Assembly: GCA_949987565.1 (NCBI GenBank)
Contig: OX465114.1
Coordinates: forward strand, 2,710,474-2,774,473
Direction of reading: 5' to 3'
Length of the DNA stretch: 64,000 bases
DNA from: Luidia sarsii
Lineage: Eukaryota; Echinodermata; Asteroidea; Paxillosida; Luidiidae
Of the stretch, positions 12,591-25,200 are shown piece by piece. Made by a program: the position numbers and the translations under genes. The notes beneath the pieces are model-generated. The model saw only the letters and a list, made by a program, of their open reading frames with translations. It ran no database searches and was not told where the DNA came from. The stretch's first letter is position 1. Every line of letters begins with the position of its first letter.

Positions 12591-12766
12591 CACAGCCGAC
12601 CAATGATGATGATGATTTTTGTTTTTCCCTTTTTTTTTTTTAGGTACATCAGTTCTTGCTTTATGCTCATGGTAGCTTGATGGCTATTTGCCCTAAGAGC
12701 ATTCACGCAAGCACAATTGAAGCTCTCAGCATTACCCCTTGAGATATCAAAGAAGACGCGATTAAG

Positions 12767-12900
12767 ATGGCTCCCAAGGACCAAGCCGACCAGACGGAGA
12801 GGCGCTCGCCTCTTCTCCTGCCCAACAAGATCTCTGACGCCAGACCAGCCCTCACGACAGAGCTCCGGCGTGCCATCCGAGAGGAGGTGAAATCTCTCAG
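12767..12900 (+). CDS. TNFAIP3: A20 coding exon 1
   Basis: Begins ATGGCTCCCAAG and ends CTCTCAG before the donor GTATGT, leaving two bases of an Arg codon completed by exon 2. It encodes a hydrophilic N-terminus ending RRAIREEVKSLR, equivalent to the region ahead of the OTU core. It is too short and too weakly conserved to identify alone; phase agreement with exon 2 supports it. Confidence 0.8.
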
Positions 12901-15900
12901 GTATGTATTATAAGCCGACTCATTTCTGGGATTTGCATTTTGGTATAAATTTAAGCAGTTTGCAACATTTTTGTATATCATTTCTGGGCTGTTTTTTTTG
13001 TTTTTTTGTTTTTTTTTAAGGGGGCCTGACGTTTTGATCCTTGCACGACCTTTCTCAAAGGCAGTGATGTCTGAGAGAAGTTTACCTGGGAAAAAGCTTT
13101 TCTTTTGAGCTAGTATCAAGATGTCATCGCCTGGCACTGGAGATTTTTGAGATTTGCATTTTATAGTTCGATAGTTTTGAGATTTAAGTCTGTAGGCATT
13201 TTGCAACATTTTCACCAGACTGGCACCCCCACCTCAGCAAAGACAAGTTAACAACGGTATTTGGAAAGGCAGCCATCTAAGGGCTGGATAGCTCAGAAGG
13301 TATACGTAGTCTTCAACCGGTTTAGTCTTTAAAGCCCCTACACAACATTGGTAAGATCGAAAAACAGAAATGTTCACAGATTTACAATTACAGTTTGAAG
13401 ATGGTTAGAGTAGAAACGTCTCACTGAAATTTTGGGAGAAAAGAGTTAAAGAAATTGTTAAAGTCTCACTGAGATTTTTTCAGAACATTACAGCGTTGAA
13501 TCATCTGCATTTTCGCAAAACAAATGAAGCGTTTTTCACCATTTTCTGGAGATTCGTTTGGCGGATTGAGCTGAAATGTTCACAGGTGTGCTGTTTCATG
13601 CATATGTTGGATCAGACAACGTATGGATGCTATTCTTTGACCTCGACCAATGTTGTGTAGGGGCTTTCATGTCAGGTTCTTCAGTGGCCTATTCATCCGC
13701 TTGACTTATCGCGGCTATCTCCACACATTCCCCCCACCCCCAACAGGCTGGAGGACTCTTTGGCTCACTTCATCATTCAGATGCCGATGATGACCTCCAT
13801 CCTGCCAGAACATTGGGAGAGCTTCCCCTCTGACCTCAAGATGTTCCTGGAGAAGGAGATGTTTGACCCCGTCATCAAGCACATCCTGGAATCGGACAAA
13901 CTCATCAACTGGTGTCCTTCCGTGCAGAAGCTTTATCCCCTAATCACTCCAGGTATACGAAACAATCAAAAGGACATTCAAACTGGAATTGTTCAGTTAC
14001 TTCTTGTTTTTTAAACAGAGGTTTCGTACGCGAACGGATACACGTACATTTAGCTACAAGTACAAGCCTCACGCTTACGTTTTTTTTTAGCTAACCCACC
14101 GTACTAGTAAATAGAGTTTTTTACTAGCCCGCAGCAAGTTTTACTAGCCCTGTATGATTAATATTGAATTTGACACAAGGTTATTAGGTCAAGTAAAACA
14201 AATAATTTGTTTCTACTTTCTCATCCCCGTCCGCATTGGTTTTTGCCTCCACACCGCTGCCTACTTTTTACTATTCTGCTGGGCTATCAAAGTGGGTCAT
14301 TTTACTAGCCCGCAGCTGTTTTTACTAGACACTGACCGTCGGGCTAGTGCTGAGGTCAAGCCCTGAGCTATCTGTACCTGTTACAAAATTTTAGTGGCCA
14401 TTCCGCTGTTTTGCAACCTTAGAATAAATATATATATGACGGCCAGAGCATACTGGTTGAAACGTCGAGTTACAGTACCACTCAGGTTCTTTTCAGAACC
14501 ACACCTCTTCTTAAAGAGACCCTATACATGGTGTCACCGCAAACCTTCCTTTATTGTTTCACCCACCATGCAAAGCCTTAACTCTTGTCGTACGGCGCGC
14601 CGATACATCGGCTCGGTAAACTGCCCTCTGTGGGCGGAAAGCCGATACATCGGCTCGGTAAACTGCCCTCTGTGGATGGAAAGCCGATACATCGGCTCGG
14701 TAAACCGCCCACTGTGGATGGAAAGCCGATACATCGGCTCGGTAAACCGCCCTCTGTGGATGGGAAGCCGATACATCGGCTCGGTAAACTGCCCTCTGTG
14801 GGCGGAAAGCCGATACATCGGCTCGGTAAACCGCCCTCTGTGGATGGAAAGCCAATACATCGGCTCGGTAAACCGTCCTCTGTGGGCGGAAAGCCGATAC
14901 ATCGGCTCGGTAAACTGCCCTCTGTGGATGGAAAGCCGATACATCGGCTCGGTAAACCGCCCTCTGTGGATGGGAAGCCGATACATCGGCTCGGTAAACT
15001 GCCCTCTGTGGGCGGAAAGCCGATACATCGGCTCGGTAAACCGCCCTCTGTGGATGGAAAGCCGATACATCGGCTCGGTAAACCGCCCTCTGTGGATGGA
15101 AAGCCGATACATCGGCTCGGTAAACTGCCATCTGTGGATGGAAAGCCGATACATCGGCTCGGTAAACCGTCCTCTGTGGATGGAAAGCCGATGCATCGGC
15201 TCGGTAAACTGCCCTCTGTGGGCGGAAAGCCGATACATTGGCTCGGTAAACCGCCCTCTGTGGATGGAAAGCCGATACATCGGCTCGGTAAACCGCCCTC
15301 TGTGGATGGAAAGCCGATACATCGGCTCGGTAAACCGCCCTCTGTGGATGGAAAGCCGATGCATCGGCTCGGTAAACCGTCCTCTGTGGATGGAAAGCCG
15401 ATACATCGGCTCGGTAAACCGTCCTCTGTGGTTGGAAAGCCGATACATCGGCTCGGTAAACTGCCATCTGTGGATGGAAAGCCGATACATCGGCTCGGTA
15501 AACCGTCCTCTGTGGATGGAAAGCCGATGCATCGGCTCGGTAAACTGCCCTCTGTGGGCGGAAAGCCGATACATTGGCTCGGTAAACCGCCCTCTGTGGA
15601 TGGAAAGCCGATACATCGGCTCGGTAAACCGCCCTCTGTGGATGGAAAGCCGATACATCGGCTCGGTAAACCGCCCTCTGTGGATGGAAAGCCGATACAT
15701 CGGCTCGGTAAACTGCCATCTGTGGATGGAAAGCCGATACATCGGCTCGGTAAACCGCCCTCTGTGGATGGAAAGCCGATACATCTGCTCGGTAAACCGC
15801 CCTCTGTGGATGGAAAGCCGATGCATCAGCTCGGTAAACTGCCCTCTGTGGGCGGAAAGCCGATACATCGGCTCGGTAAACCGCCCACTGTGGATGGAAA

Positions 15901-18900
15901 GCCGATACATCGGCTCGGTAAACCGCCCTCTGTGGATGGAAAGCCAATACATTGGCTCGGTAAACCGTCCTCTGTGGATGGAAAGCTGATACATCGGCTC
16001 GGTAAACTGCCATCTGTGGATGGAAAGCTGATACATCGGCTCGGTAAACCGTCCTCTGTGGATGGAAAGCCGATGCATCAGCTCGGTAAACTGCCCTCTG
16101 TGGGCGGAAAGCCGATACATCGGCTCGGTAAACCGCCCTCTGTGGATGGAAAGCCGATACATCGGTTCGGTAAACTGCCCTCTGTGGATGGAAAGCCGAT
16201 ACATCGGCTCGGTAAACCGCCCTCTGTGGATGGAAAGCCGATACATCGGCTTGGTAAACTGCCCTCTGTGGATGGAAAGCCGATACATCGGCTCGGTAAA
16301 CCGTCCTCTGTGGATGGAAAGCCGATACATCTGCTCGGTAAACCGCCCTCTGTGGATGGAAAGCCGATACATCGGCTCGGTAAACCGTCCTCTGTGGTTG
16401 GAAAGCCGATACATCGGCTCGGTAAACCGTCCTCTGTGGATGGAAAGCCGATACATCGGCTCGGTAAACCGTCCTCTGTGGTTGGAAAGCCGATACATCG
16501 GCTCGGTAAACCGTCCTCTGTGGATGGAAAGCCAATACATCGGCACGGTAAACCACCCTCTGTGGATGGAAAGCCGATACATCGGCTCGGTAAACCGTCC
16601 TCTGTGGATGGAAAGCTGATACATCGGCTCGGTAAACCGTCCTCTGTGGATGGAAAGCCGATACATCGGCTCGGTAAACTGTCCTCTGTGGATGGAAAGC
16701 CGATACATCGGCTCGGTAAACCGTCCTCTGTGGTTGGAAAGCCGATACATCGGCTCGGTAAACCGCCCTCTGTGGATGGAAAGCCGATACATCGGCTCGG
16801 TAAACTGCCCTCTGTGGATGGAAAGCCGATACATCGGCTCGGTAAACTGCCCTCTGTGGATGGAAAGCCGATACATCGGCTCGGTAAACTGCCCTCTGTG
16901 GATGGAAAGCCGATACATCGGCTCGGTAAACTGCCCTCTGTGGATGGAAAGCCGATACATCGGCTCGTTAAACCGTCCTCTGTGGATGGAAAGCCGATAC
17001 ATCGGCTCGGTAAACCGTCCTCTGTGGATGGAAAGCCGATACATCGGCTCGGTAAACCGCCCTCTGTGGATGGAAAGCCGATACATCGGCTCGGTAAACC
17101 ACCCTCTGTGGGCGGAAAGCCGATACATCGGCTCGGTAAACTGCCCTCTGTGGATGGAAAGCCGATACATCGGCTCGGTAAACCGCCCACTGTGGATGGA
17201 AAGCCAATACATCGGCTCGGTAAACTGCCCTCTGTGGATGGAAAGCCAATACATCGGCTCAGTAAACCGTCCTCTGTGGATGGAAAGCCGATACATCGGC
17301 TCGGTAAACCGCCCACTGTGGATGGAAAGCCGATACATCGGCTCGGTAAACCGCCCTCTGTGGATGGAAAGCCGATACATCGGCTCGGTAAACTGCCCAC
17401 TGTGGATGGAAAGCCGCCGATACATCGGCTCGGTAAACCGTCCTCTGTGGATGGAAAGCCGATACATCCGCTCGGTAAACTGCCCTCTGTGGATGGAAAG
17501 CCGATACATCGGCTCGGTAAACCGCCCACTGTGGATGGAAAGCCAATACATCGGCTCGGTAAACTGCCCTCTGTGGATGGAAAGCCAATACATCGGCTCA
17601 GTAAACCGTCCTCTGTGGATGGAAAGCCGATACATCGGCTCGGTAAACCGCCCACTGTGGATGGAAAGCCGATACATCGGCTCGGTAAACCGCCCTCTGT
17701 GGATGGAAAGCCGATACATCGGCTCGGTAAACTGCCCACTGTGGATGGAAAGCCGCCGATACATCGGCTCGGTAAACCGTCCTCTGTGGATGGAAAGCCG
17801 ATACATCGGCTCGGTAAACTGCCCACTGTGGATGGAAAGCCAATACATCGGCTCGGTAAACTGCCCACTGTGGATGGAAAGCCGATACATCGGCTCGGTA
17901 AACCACCCTCTGTGGATGGAAAGCCGATACATCGGCTCGGTAAACTGCCCACTGTGGATGGAAAGCCAATACATCGGCTCGGTAAACTGCCCTCTGTGGA
18001 TGGAAAGCTGATACATCGGCTCGCGTCTTATCCTAGCGACGGCTTTGTTTGGCAGTGTGCTGTGCCCCCTGTGACCCCTGTTAATCAATGAATAATCTGT
18101 CTTTAGTCCCACCCACTACCAATCCACCAATCAGCGATCAGTTTTCCTTCGGTTTTTCCTGAACTATTCCGAAACACGAGTGTTTGACAGGCAGTAGTGA
18201 ATGCAAGGCACATTGTTTACGTCCGTGTTTTCATCCGTGAATTTCAAGATGGCGGCGCCCACGAGAAGAAATACAGCTCCACAACTCACTCCAAATCAGG
18301 CGATGAATCTCTTACACCACTGGAATTCTGACTCTGACAGCGACACTGACGATGACTTCGACTATGCTGACAGTAATTTTAATGACAATAACAACTCAGA
18401 CTCTGACAAAACAACCGACAATTCCGACTTTTCTGACTCCGGCAGTGACAGTGACAGTGACGATATGCCGAGTACTAGTGCAGCGCAACCACCAGCACCT
18501 CGGGCCGCTTGCGGTAGGCCCCGTCATCGCACGGCAGCAACTCGTGGCAGGGTAGGTAACACTAGAAATATAGCATGCAAAAAGTGGAAAGATGTCACTG
18601 GATCCCAGAATGATTCGACCAGCTCATCGTTTAGATTTGTTCCTGCCAAAAACCCGGGTGTAAATGCAAACTTAGATGCAGACTCGACTCCACTCGACTG
18701 CTTGTTTGAGCTTCTGACGGATGACGTTGTGCAGAGCCTGATTCAGATGATCAACGACTTTGCTGACTATAAGACTAGGATCAACAACCCGCACAAACGC
18801 AGATCAGTATATCGGGCCTGGAAACCAGTGACCAGCCATGAAGTGATGAAATTCTTTGCAGTTCTGATTGCCATGGGCCTTGACAAGCACCCCTTCATCA

Positions 18901-21900
18901 AAGATTACTGGTCAAGATCACCGATCTACTACACGCCATGGTACAGCCAGATGTTCCCACGTGATCGATTTGAGGCTATTATATCATACCATGCTCCATG
19001 CTTCGGACATCGACTCTCAGTCAAAGGAGCCCTTTGTCAATGTGCTTCTCGGTAAGTTTCAGGCAGCCTTTTACCCGTATGAAAATGTGGCGATAGATGA
19101 AATGGTGATCGGATGGAAGGGTCGCTGGAAATATAAGCAGTACAATGCATCTAAGCCAAAGAAGCACCACATCAAGACATTTGGCTTGTGTGACAGCACT
19201 ACTGGGTATGTTATGAACATTCTCATTTATTTCGGGAAAGAAAATCCAAACAATCCAAACCTGGTTCCTGCAAGTGGCCAAGCGGAGAAAATGTTTGAGT
19301 ATCTACTACGACCCCTGGGGAAAGGCCACCATATATTTGCTGATCGGTATTATTCATCTGATAAACTGATCACATACCTGTCCACCCAGCAGATGTACTA
19401 CACTGGCACATTGAATGTCAATAGGAAGAATTTCCCACAAGAGATAAAAAATATCAAGCTAAAGCATCGCGAGGCAAAATTCTATCGCACTGACAATGAC
19501 GGCACACTCTGCGTAGCATGGCGGGATAAAAAAGCACGCAAACCATGCATTTTAGTCTCAACAAAGGCTACAGTCGGGACTGTGGAAGTGACGAGAAAAC
19601 GAGGGGAGAAAGTCATGATGCCTACTGTTGTGCAGGACTACAACATGTCCATGAACGGTTGCGACCGAGTTGACCAGACCGTGGCATATTATGGCCAATT
19701 TTCCCGTAAGACACGGAAATGGTGGTAGCGCATCTTCTTCTGGCTTCTTGAAATCTGCCAATCAAATGCATACATCTTGTATACGCTTGTACAGCATGAG
19801 CCTCCACAGTTTCAAGCAGGATCTCATCAAAGCCTTCAGTGCTACAGCTGCAGTCACTGCCCCCCCAGATGAGCCTGAGGTTCGAGTTGGTCGTCCAAGG
19901 GAAGGCAATCCTGTCCAGCGCCTTCAAGGAATCAAACACCTGGTGGACAAAGTAAAGAGGGACACAAACTGTGTTGTCTGCAGCACCCCGAGGACCGGAA
20001 GAGGACAACCTACATCTGTACTGGTTGCACTAACAAACCCCATCTCCATCCTTCAGAATGTTTCAGAAAATATCATTCTTCAGCACATATAGACACAGAC
20101 TGAGGTCTTTCTTTCACTGCTGCAACGGCAGATTCAGGGAATGGAGGAGTACACAGACAGTGACAGTCGCACCATGGTCCGAGGGGCAAGTCACCATGAT
20201 TGTGGTCTAGTAACGTGGTCAAAATACGAAGCTTGGGACCAACAATTGTAACGGAGGATCAATTTCAAGAGTAAACTGATGTCGTCTAGATAACAGAATC
20301 ATAGTACATGCAATTTCAATTGTATGATTCATTATCATTGACATCACACGTTCAAAGCCGTACTTCACATTTAGCCCATCTTTACATCTGCACATAAGTT
20401 ACCCCTAAAAAGACTATAAAAATCATCAGAAATTTTCCAAACAGGGAGTAGGCCTACATAGATAGGTACGTGTGTCAGTCACATTGCATTATTGCATTTT
20501 CCCCCGACAAACCTTTTTAGATGACATTTGCTTACACCACAAGTCTTGTCTCATACAAAAGTGTACACAGAACAAGGTGCATATAATGTGCATATAATTA
20601 TGCCATATTTTTGGTTTCTTGATGGTCATAAAGCATGTATGTTTTCAATCCTGTTCAATACCTTGAGATGTGCATGAGGATTTTATTCAAAGTAAGAATG
20701 GGACTAAAAATCAAAACACATTGCCATCCCCTCGAAAAATATAATCGCAAGCAGTTTATGTTCTCAAGTAACATTTTGAAACAATGGTATGGCCATCAGT
20801 GGTCACACGTATATCATATAACACATCGAAATAAAGCTGATGAAGTACTAAATGTGAATATATAGGGTAGACCAATAATGACCATGAAACAAAAATTGAA
20901 AAAAAAAAATTGGGGAAAAAAATTGCATTTTTTTTTTATTTTCAACAAACATTTTTTTTCTTCATATGGCCATTATTGGTTCACATATAATCATATAATT
21001 ACATTCAGTACTTCATCAGCTTTATTTTGATATATAAATTGTGCTACAATTTGCAGGTAAAGGTAAGTTATGATATTGTATCCACACTGTCCCATTGTTT
21101 CTAATATTTTACCAAATTAAATCCGTACAGACTTGCGCATTAATTCCTATAGAGTTATCACTCAGGTTCTTTTCAGAACCACACCTCTTCCTAAAGAGAC
21201 CTTAAACATGGTGTCGCCGCAAACCTTCCTATAGAGTTATCACTCAGGTTCATTTCAGAACCACACCTCTTCCTAAAGAGACCTTATACATGGTGTCACC
21301 GCAAACCCTCCTATAGAGTTATCACTCAGGTTCTTTTCAGAACCACACCTCTTCCTAAAGAGACCTTATACAATGTACATGGTGTCACCGCAAACCCTCC
21401 TATAGAGTTACCACTCGGGTTCTTTTCAGAACCACACCTCTTCCTAAAGAGACCTTATACATGGTGTCACCACAAACCCTCCTATAGAGTTATCACTCAG
21501 GTTCTTTTCAGAACCATACCTCTTCCTAAAGAGACCTTATACATGGTGTCACCGCAAACCCTCTTATAGAGTTACCACTCAGGTTCTTTTCAGAACCACA
21601 CCTCTTCCTAAAGAGACCTTATACATGGTGTCACCGCAAACCTTCCTATATTGATCAATACATCGGGGATTTGAAAGTCCGGTTCTCTTCCAATCTAGGG
21701 GATGGGAACTGTCTCCTGCACGCAGTTTCCCTGGCCATGTGGGCTGTGGACGATTCGGAGCTGGTCTTGCGCACGGCGCTCTACGACGTCCTGAAGGCAG
21801 ACAGGAACGAGAGGAACCACCTTCGCTGGCAGCGCGAACGCATCAAGGTGGACTCCGGCATCCCGGGCAGTGGTCTGAGGTACAACAGCACGGTAAGTCG

Positions 21901-24900
21901 ACTCACTCTCAAGCAAAGATAACTGTTGATCAGCGCGCGGCTCTTATCTTTCATGGGAGGGTACAGCATTTGCAAAAATGCCCAATCTCCGGATGTGTGA
22001 CCGGGCACAGCATTATGAGGAATAACCCCCACTTTTGAGATTTTGATATTTTCCAATGAAGTGAAAGAGTATACCATTAGCTTTTAAATGATATCAAAAT
22101 ATAATATCCTCTAATACTTAACTCTTTCAGTACGGCGCGCCGATACATCGGCTCTGTAAATCGCTCTCTGTTGACGGAAAGCCGATACATCGGCTCGCGT
22201 GTCCCATTGTTTCTAATATATTACCAAATTTATTCCGTACAGACATGCACATTAATTTCGTAGTGAAAGAGTTAAATTATCCCAAATTATTATTTTTTTA
22301 AAATTTTTAATCGAATTGCGAAGATACTTTAGCTTCAGGCGTCGTTTACTTGAAAAATATTTTGGTGGGATATTTCTCATGTCGGTGTGCCGGGTCAGAT
22401 ATACTCACTCAGTTAACTCACTCATCAGGAAGTTTGTAACGGTATCAGACATTCTGTGAAAATTAAGCACTCGAAAATCTACAGTTTTTCAGAAAAGAGG
22501 AAGTTTGTTGAATTTCCAATGATCGCTCCGTGAAGAGATCGTTGGAACAAGCAGTTCCTTTTACAAATACTGCCCTCTATGTCTGAAACGGTTAGCATTT
22601 AATTTTTGAAATTTCACCGGTTTTTCTCATGATAAAGTTGACTGATTGAGCCACAACTTATGCAGGTGTGCTATTTTACGTATACGTTCAGTTCGGAAGC
22701 GTTGGTTGACCTTAAACAATCAGACATCTGTGTAACTTTTTGTCATTATCTCCAAATCCCTCTAGTCCCGATGTTTCGATCCTAGCAGGACCTTTCTCAA
22801 AGGTCTGACTTTGCCTTTGAGAAAGGTCCTGCTAGGATCGAAACGTCAGGCCCTCTTGACTTTTGAGATTGATGTATTGCAGGCCATTTTAGTCAGTGAG
22901 CAGTTGGCAACAATTTTTTGTATTAACTTGTTGTCATTATGCTACATTGTGTGTTGTTTTGTGGTAGGCCTGACGTTTCGATCCTAGCAGGACCTTTCTC
23001 AAAGGCAGGACCTATCTCTGCCTTTGAGAAAGGTCCTGCTAGGATCGAAACGTCACGCCCACTAAATTTTAGATTTACATTTTGGTAATTTTAGTCAGTA
23101 AGCAGTTTGCAACATTTTTGTGTATCACCTTGTTTTGTGGTAGGCTGAAAAGAGGCTTTGGACAATAGTGGTGCCTGGATTCGGAGGGCCTGGCGCATAG
23201 CTACACCACCCGCAGTCTGAATTCGGAGGACCCGGCACAAAGTGGTTCAGACAGCAGTGCTCTGATGCGTCGGATTGTGTTTTTGTTTCTCCCGCAGGAG
23301 TGGCAGAGTGAGTGGGAGATGGTGAAGGCAATCGCGAGTCCGGAGCGGAGATCGCCCTTGACGTCGGGCTTGCCCTACGAGAGCCTGGAGCAGTATCACG
23401 TGTTCATGCTGGCCAACATGCTCAGGCGTCCCATCATCGTCCTGGCCCAGGACATGATGCGCAGCCAGTACGGCCACTCCCTCCAGCCCCAGCACCTCCA
23501 CGGCATCTACCTGCCCCTGAACTGGGAGCCCCGGCTCTGCTACCGCTACCCGATTCTCCTGGGGTTCTACTCCAACCACTTTGTGCCGCTCCTGGCCACC
23601 GCCAAGCCGGACTCGGAGGAGGAGGCTCTGGATCATCTGGTGCCCATCATGCGGCAGAGCGGGAGCCTGATGCCGGTGCACTTCCTCCAGGAGGAGGAGG
23701 AGAAGCGGGCGGAGAGCCTGCTGCAGAGCTACCTGTACATCGAGGAGGTGCTCTTCCTGGGGGAGAGTCTGTGCACCGCGCGCAGCATCCTCGGAGCGCG
23801 GCTGGTCTGCAGCAACAGTCGCCCCGACTACGACCTGATGGTGCCGTACATGCAGCTTGCGGAGACGCACTTCCGCGCCTACCTGGAGGCGGAGTTCGGG
23901 AACGGGAGCATGGGAGCCGACCCAGGAGCGCAGAGCAGCTCTCTCCACAAGGACAGAGAGACGGTGCCCCAGTCCCACCGGGAGAAGTCCAATTCCTTCC
24001 CGTCCGCAAGTGAATCGTCGCTGGCAGCCACGGGCAAGCATTCGTGGTCGGGAGCACCAGTGAGCCAGGTGACGGGGTCCCCGGCCCCACCCGTCAGCCG
24101 GCTGTTCTCGCTGGTCAACCAGGCCTGCAAGACGGAGGGCTGCATCTACTACTGCTCCTTCAGCACGGGGGAGTACTGCCACGAGTGCTTCCAGAAGCGG
24201 AACCAGAGCACCAAGTGCGCCGGCGACCGCTGCCTGAACCCGCCGGAGCAAGGCTGCCGGGACCTCTGCCGCGTCTGCTACGACCAGAGGCGGCTGACGG
24301 GAGGCGCCTCGGCTAGATCCTCGCTGGCTCGGAGGAGCCCCGATCTCAGCGTCGCACAGGCCGCCGGAGCCAGTGCCGATCAATCCACAGGCGACATCTT
24401 GACACAGACGAGGCCTCTTGAGAAGCGGTCTCAGGAGTGTCCCGGTCAGGCCGCTTCTTCGTCGTCCGGGCAGTCCGTTACCCGCATCGACCCTGCGGTC
24501 CAAGACCCCGACATGGAGCTCAACTCCATGGTCATCCACCAGAGGCTGCCGACCAGGAAGTGCATCGTACCGGAGTGTCCCCTGACGGGCGAGCCGAGCA
24601 AGAGCGACATGTGCGGCATGTGTTACGCCCAAAATCTGCAGGCGGTTGAGGAGCTGAGGAGAGCCTCCCAGGTGAAAGACGATCAGCCGGCCGCAGAGGA
24701 CGACGTGGAGCAGTCCGCACCAGGAGCGACGGCCTACGGGAATGCCATCGTCGAGGGCGCCAGACCCAAATCAATCGCCAAGGCGGCCGCCGCCGCTCCG
24801 AAACCTTTGCAGCCGAAGTCGGTCGCCACCAAGATCACTGTCCAGAAGAATCTCTGCGCCAGGGCCGGTTGCGAGGGAATCCGGCTGGTCCACCCGAGTT

Positions 24901-25168
24901 TTCAGGGCTACTGCATCGCGTGCCACAAGAGGAACACCAATGAGGCGTCTGCGGCTCTGCCCGTGCAGGACTTGCACTCCGCCGCCCCCAGAGCCAACGC
25001 CGACTGGCAGGTCGCTCAGAACCTCCCCAGATCGGGCCGCAAAGCTGCCGGCGTGAAGGACATCACCGGCATCCTGGCGACGAAGCCGACTCCACAGCGG
25101 ACGTCGGGCGACAGCAGCAGAATCGAGGCACCCTATGTGCCAAGCAGCACAGCAGCTACTGCGACCGG

Positions 25169-25200
<32 letters not shown>

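Larger units (their letters stand above)
14582..21154 (+). mobile_element. Degenerate piggyBac-type transposon inside A20 intron 2
   Basis: Left end TTAA (14578-14581) then CTCTTGTCGTACGGCGCGCC. Right end by homology to the 150-bp relative at 22122-22271 (shared TCCCATTGTTTCTAATATNTTACC and CCGTACAGAC), decaying to AGAGTTAT at 21151-21158, where the second TTAA has become TTAT. In order it contains a 42-bp minisatellite (about 3.4 kb), a short upstream region with CCAAT boxes, a broken DDE transposase frame and a 3' region with a hairpin. The left terminal bases match the small relative (CTCTT...GTACGGCGCGCCGATAC), so the two form one family. Confidence 0.8.

Noticed and set aside
14598..18022. 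CRISPR-like array
   Set aside because: A eukaryotic window with gapless tandem repeats and no unique spacers or cas genes.
14394..18112. Very long open frames on both strands (to 1192 aa) over the 42-bp array
   Set aside because: The period is a multiple of three and the unit lacks stops in several frames, so openness is automatic. All frames are equally periodic, and there is no start context, splice evidence or protein similarity.
23247..24632. 461-aa antisense open frame
   Set aside because: It lies opposite the GC-rich A20 exon 4, which has clear OTU and zinc-finger motifs; high GC reduces stops on the other strand.
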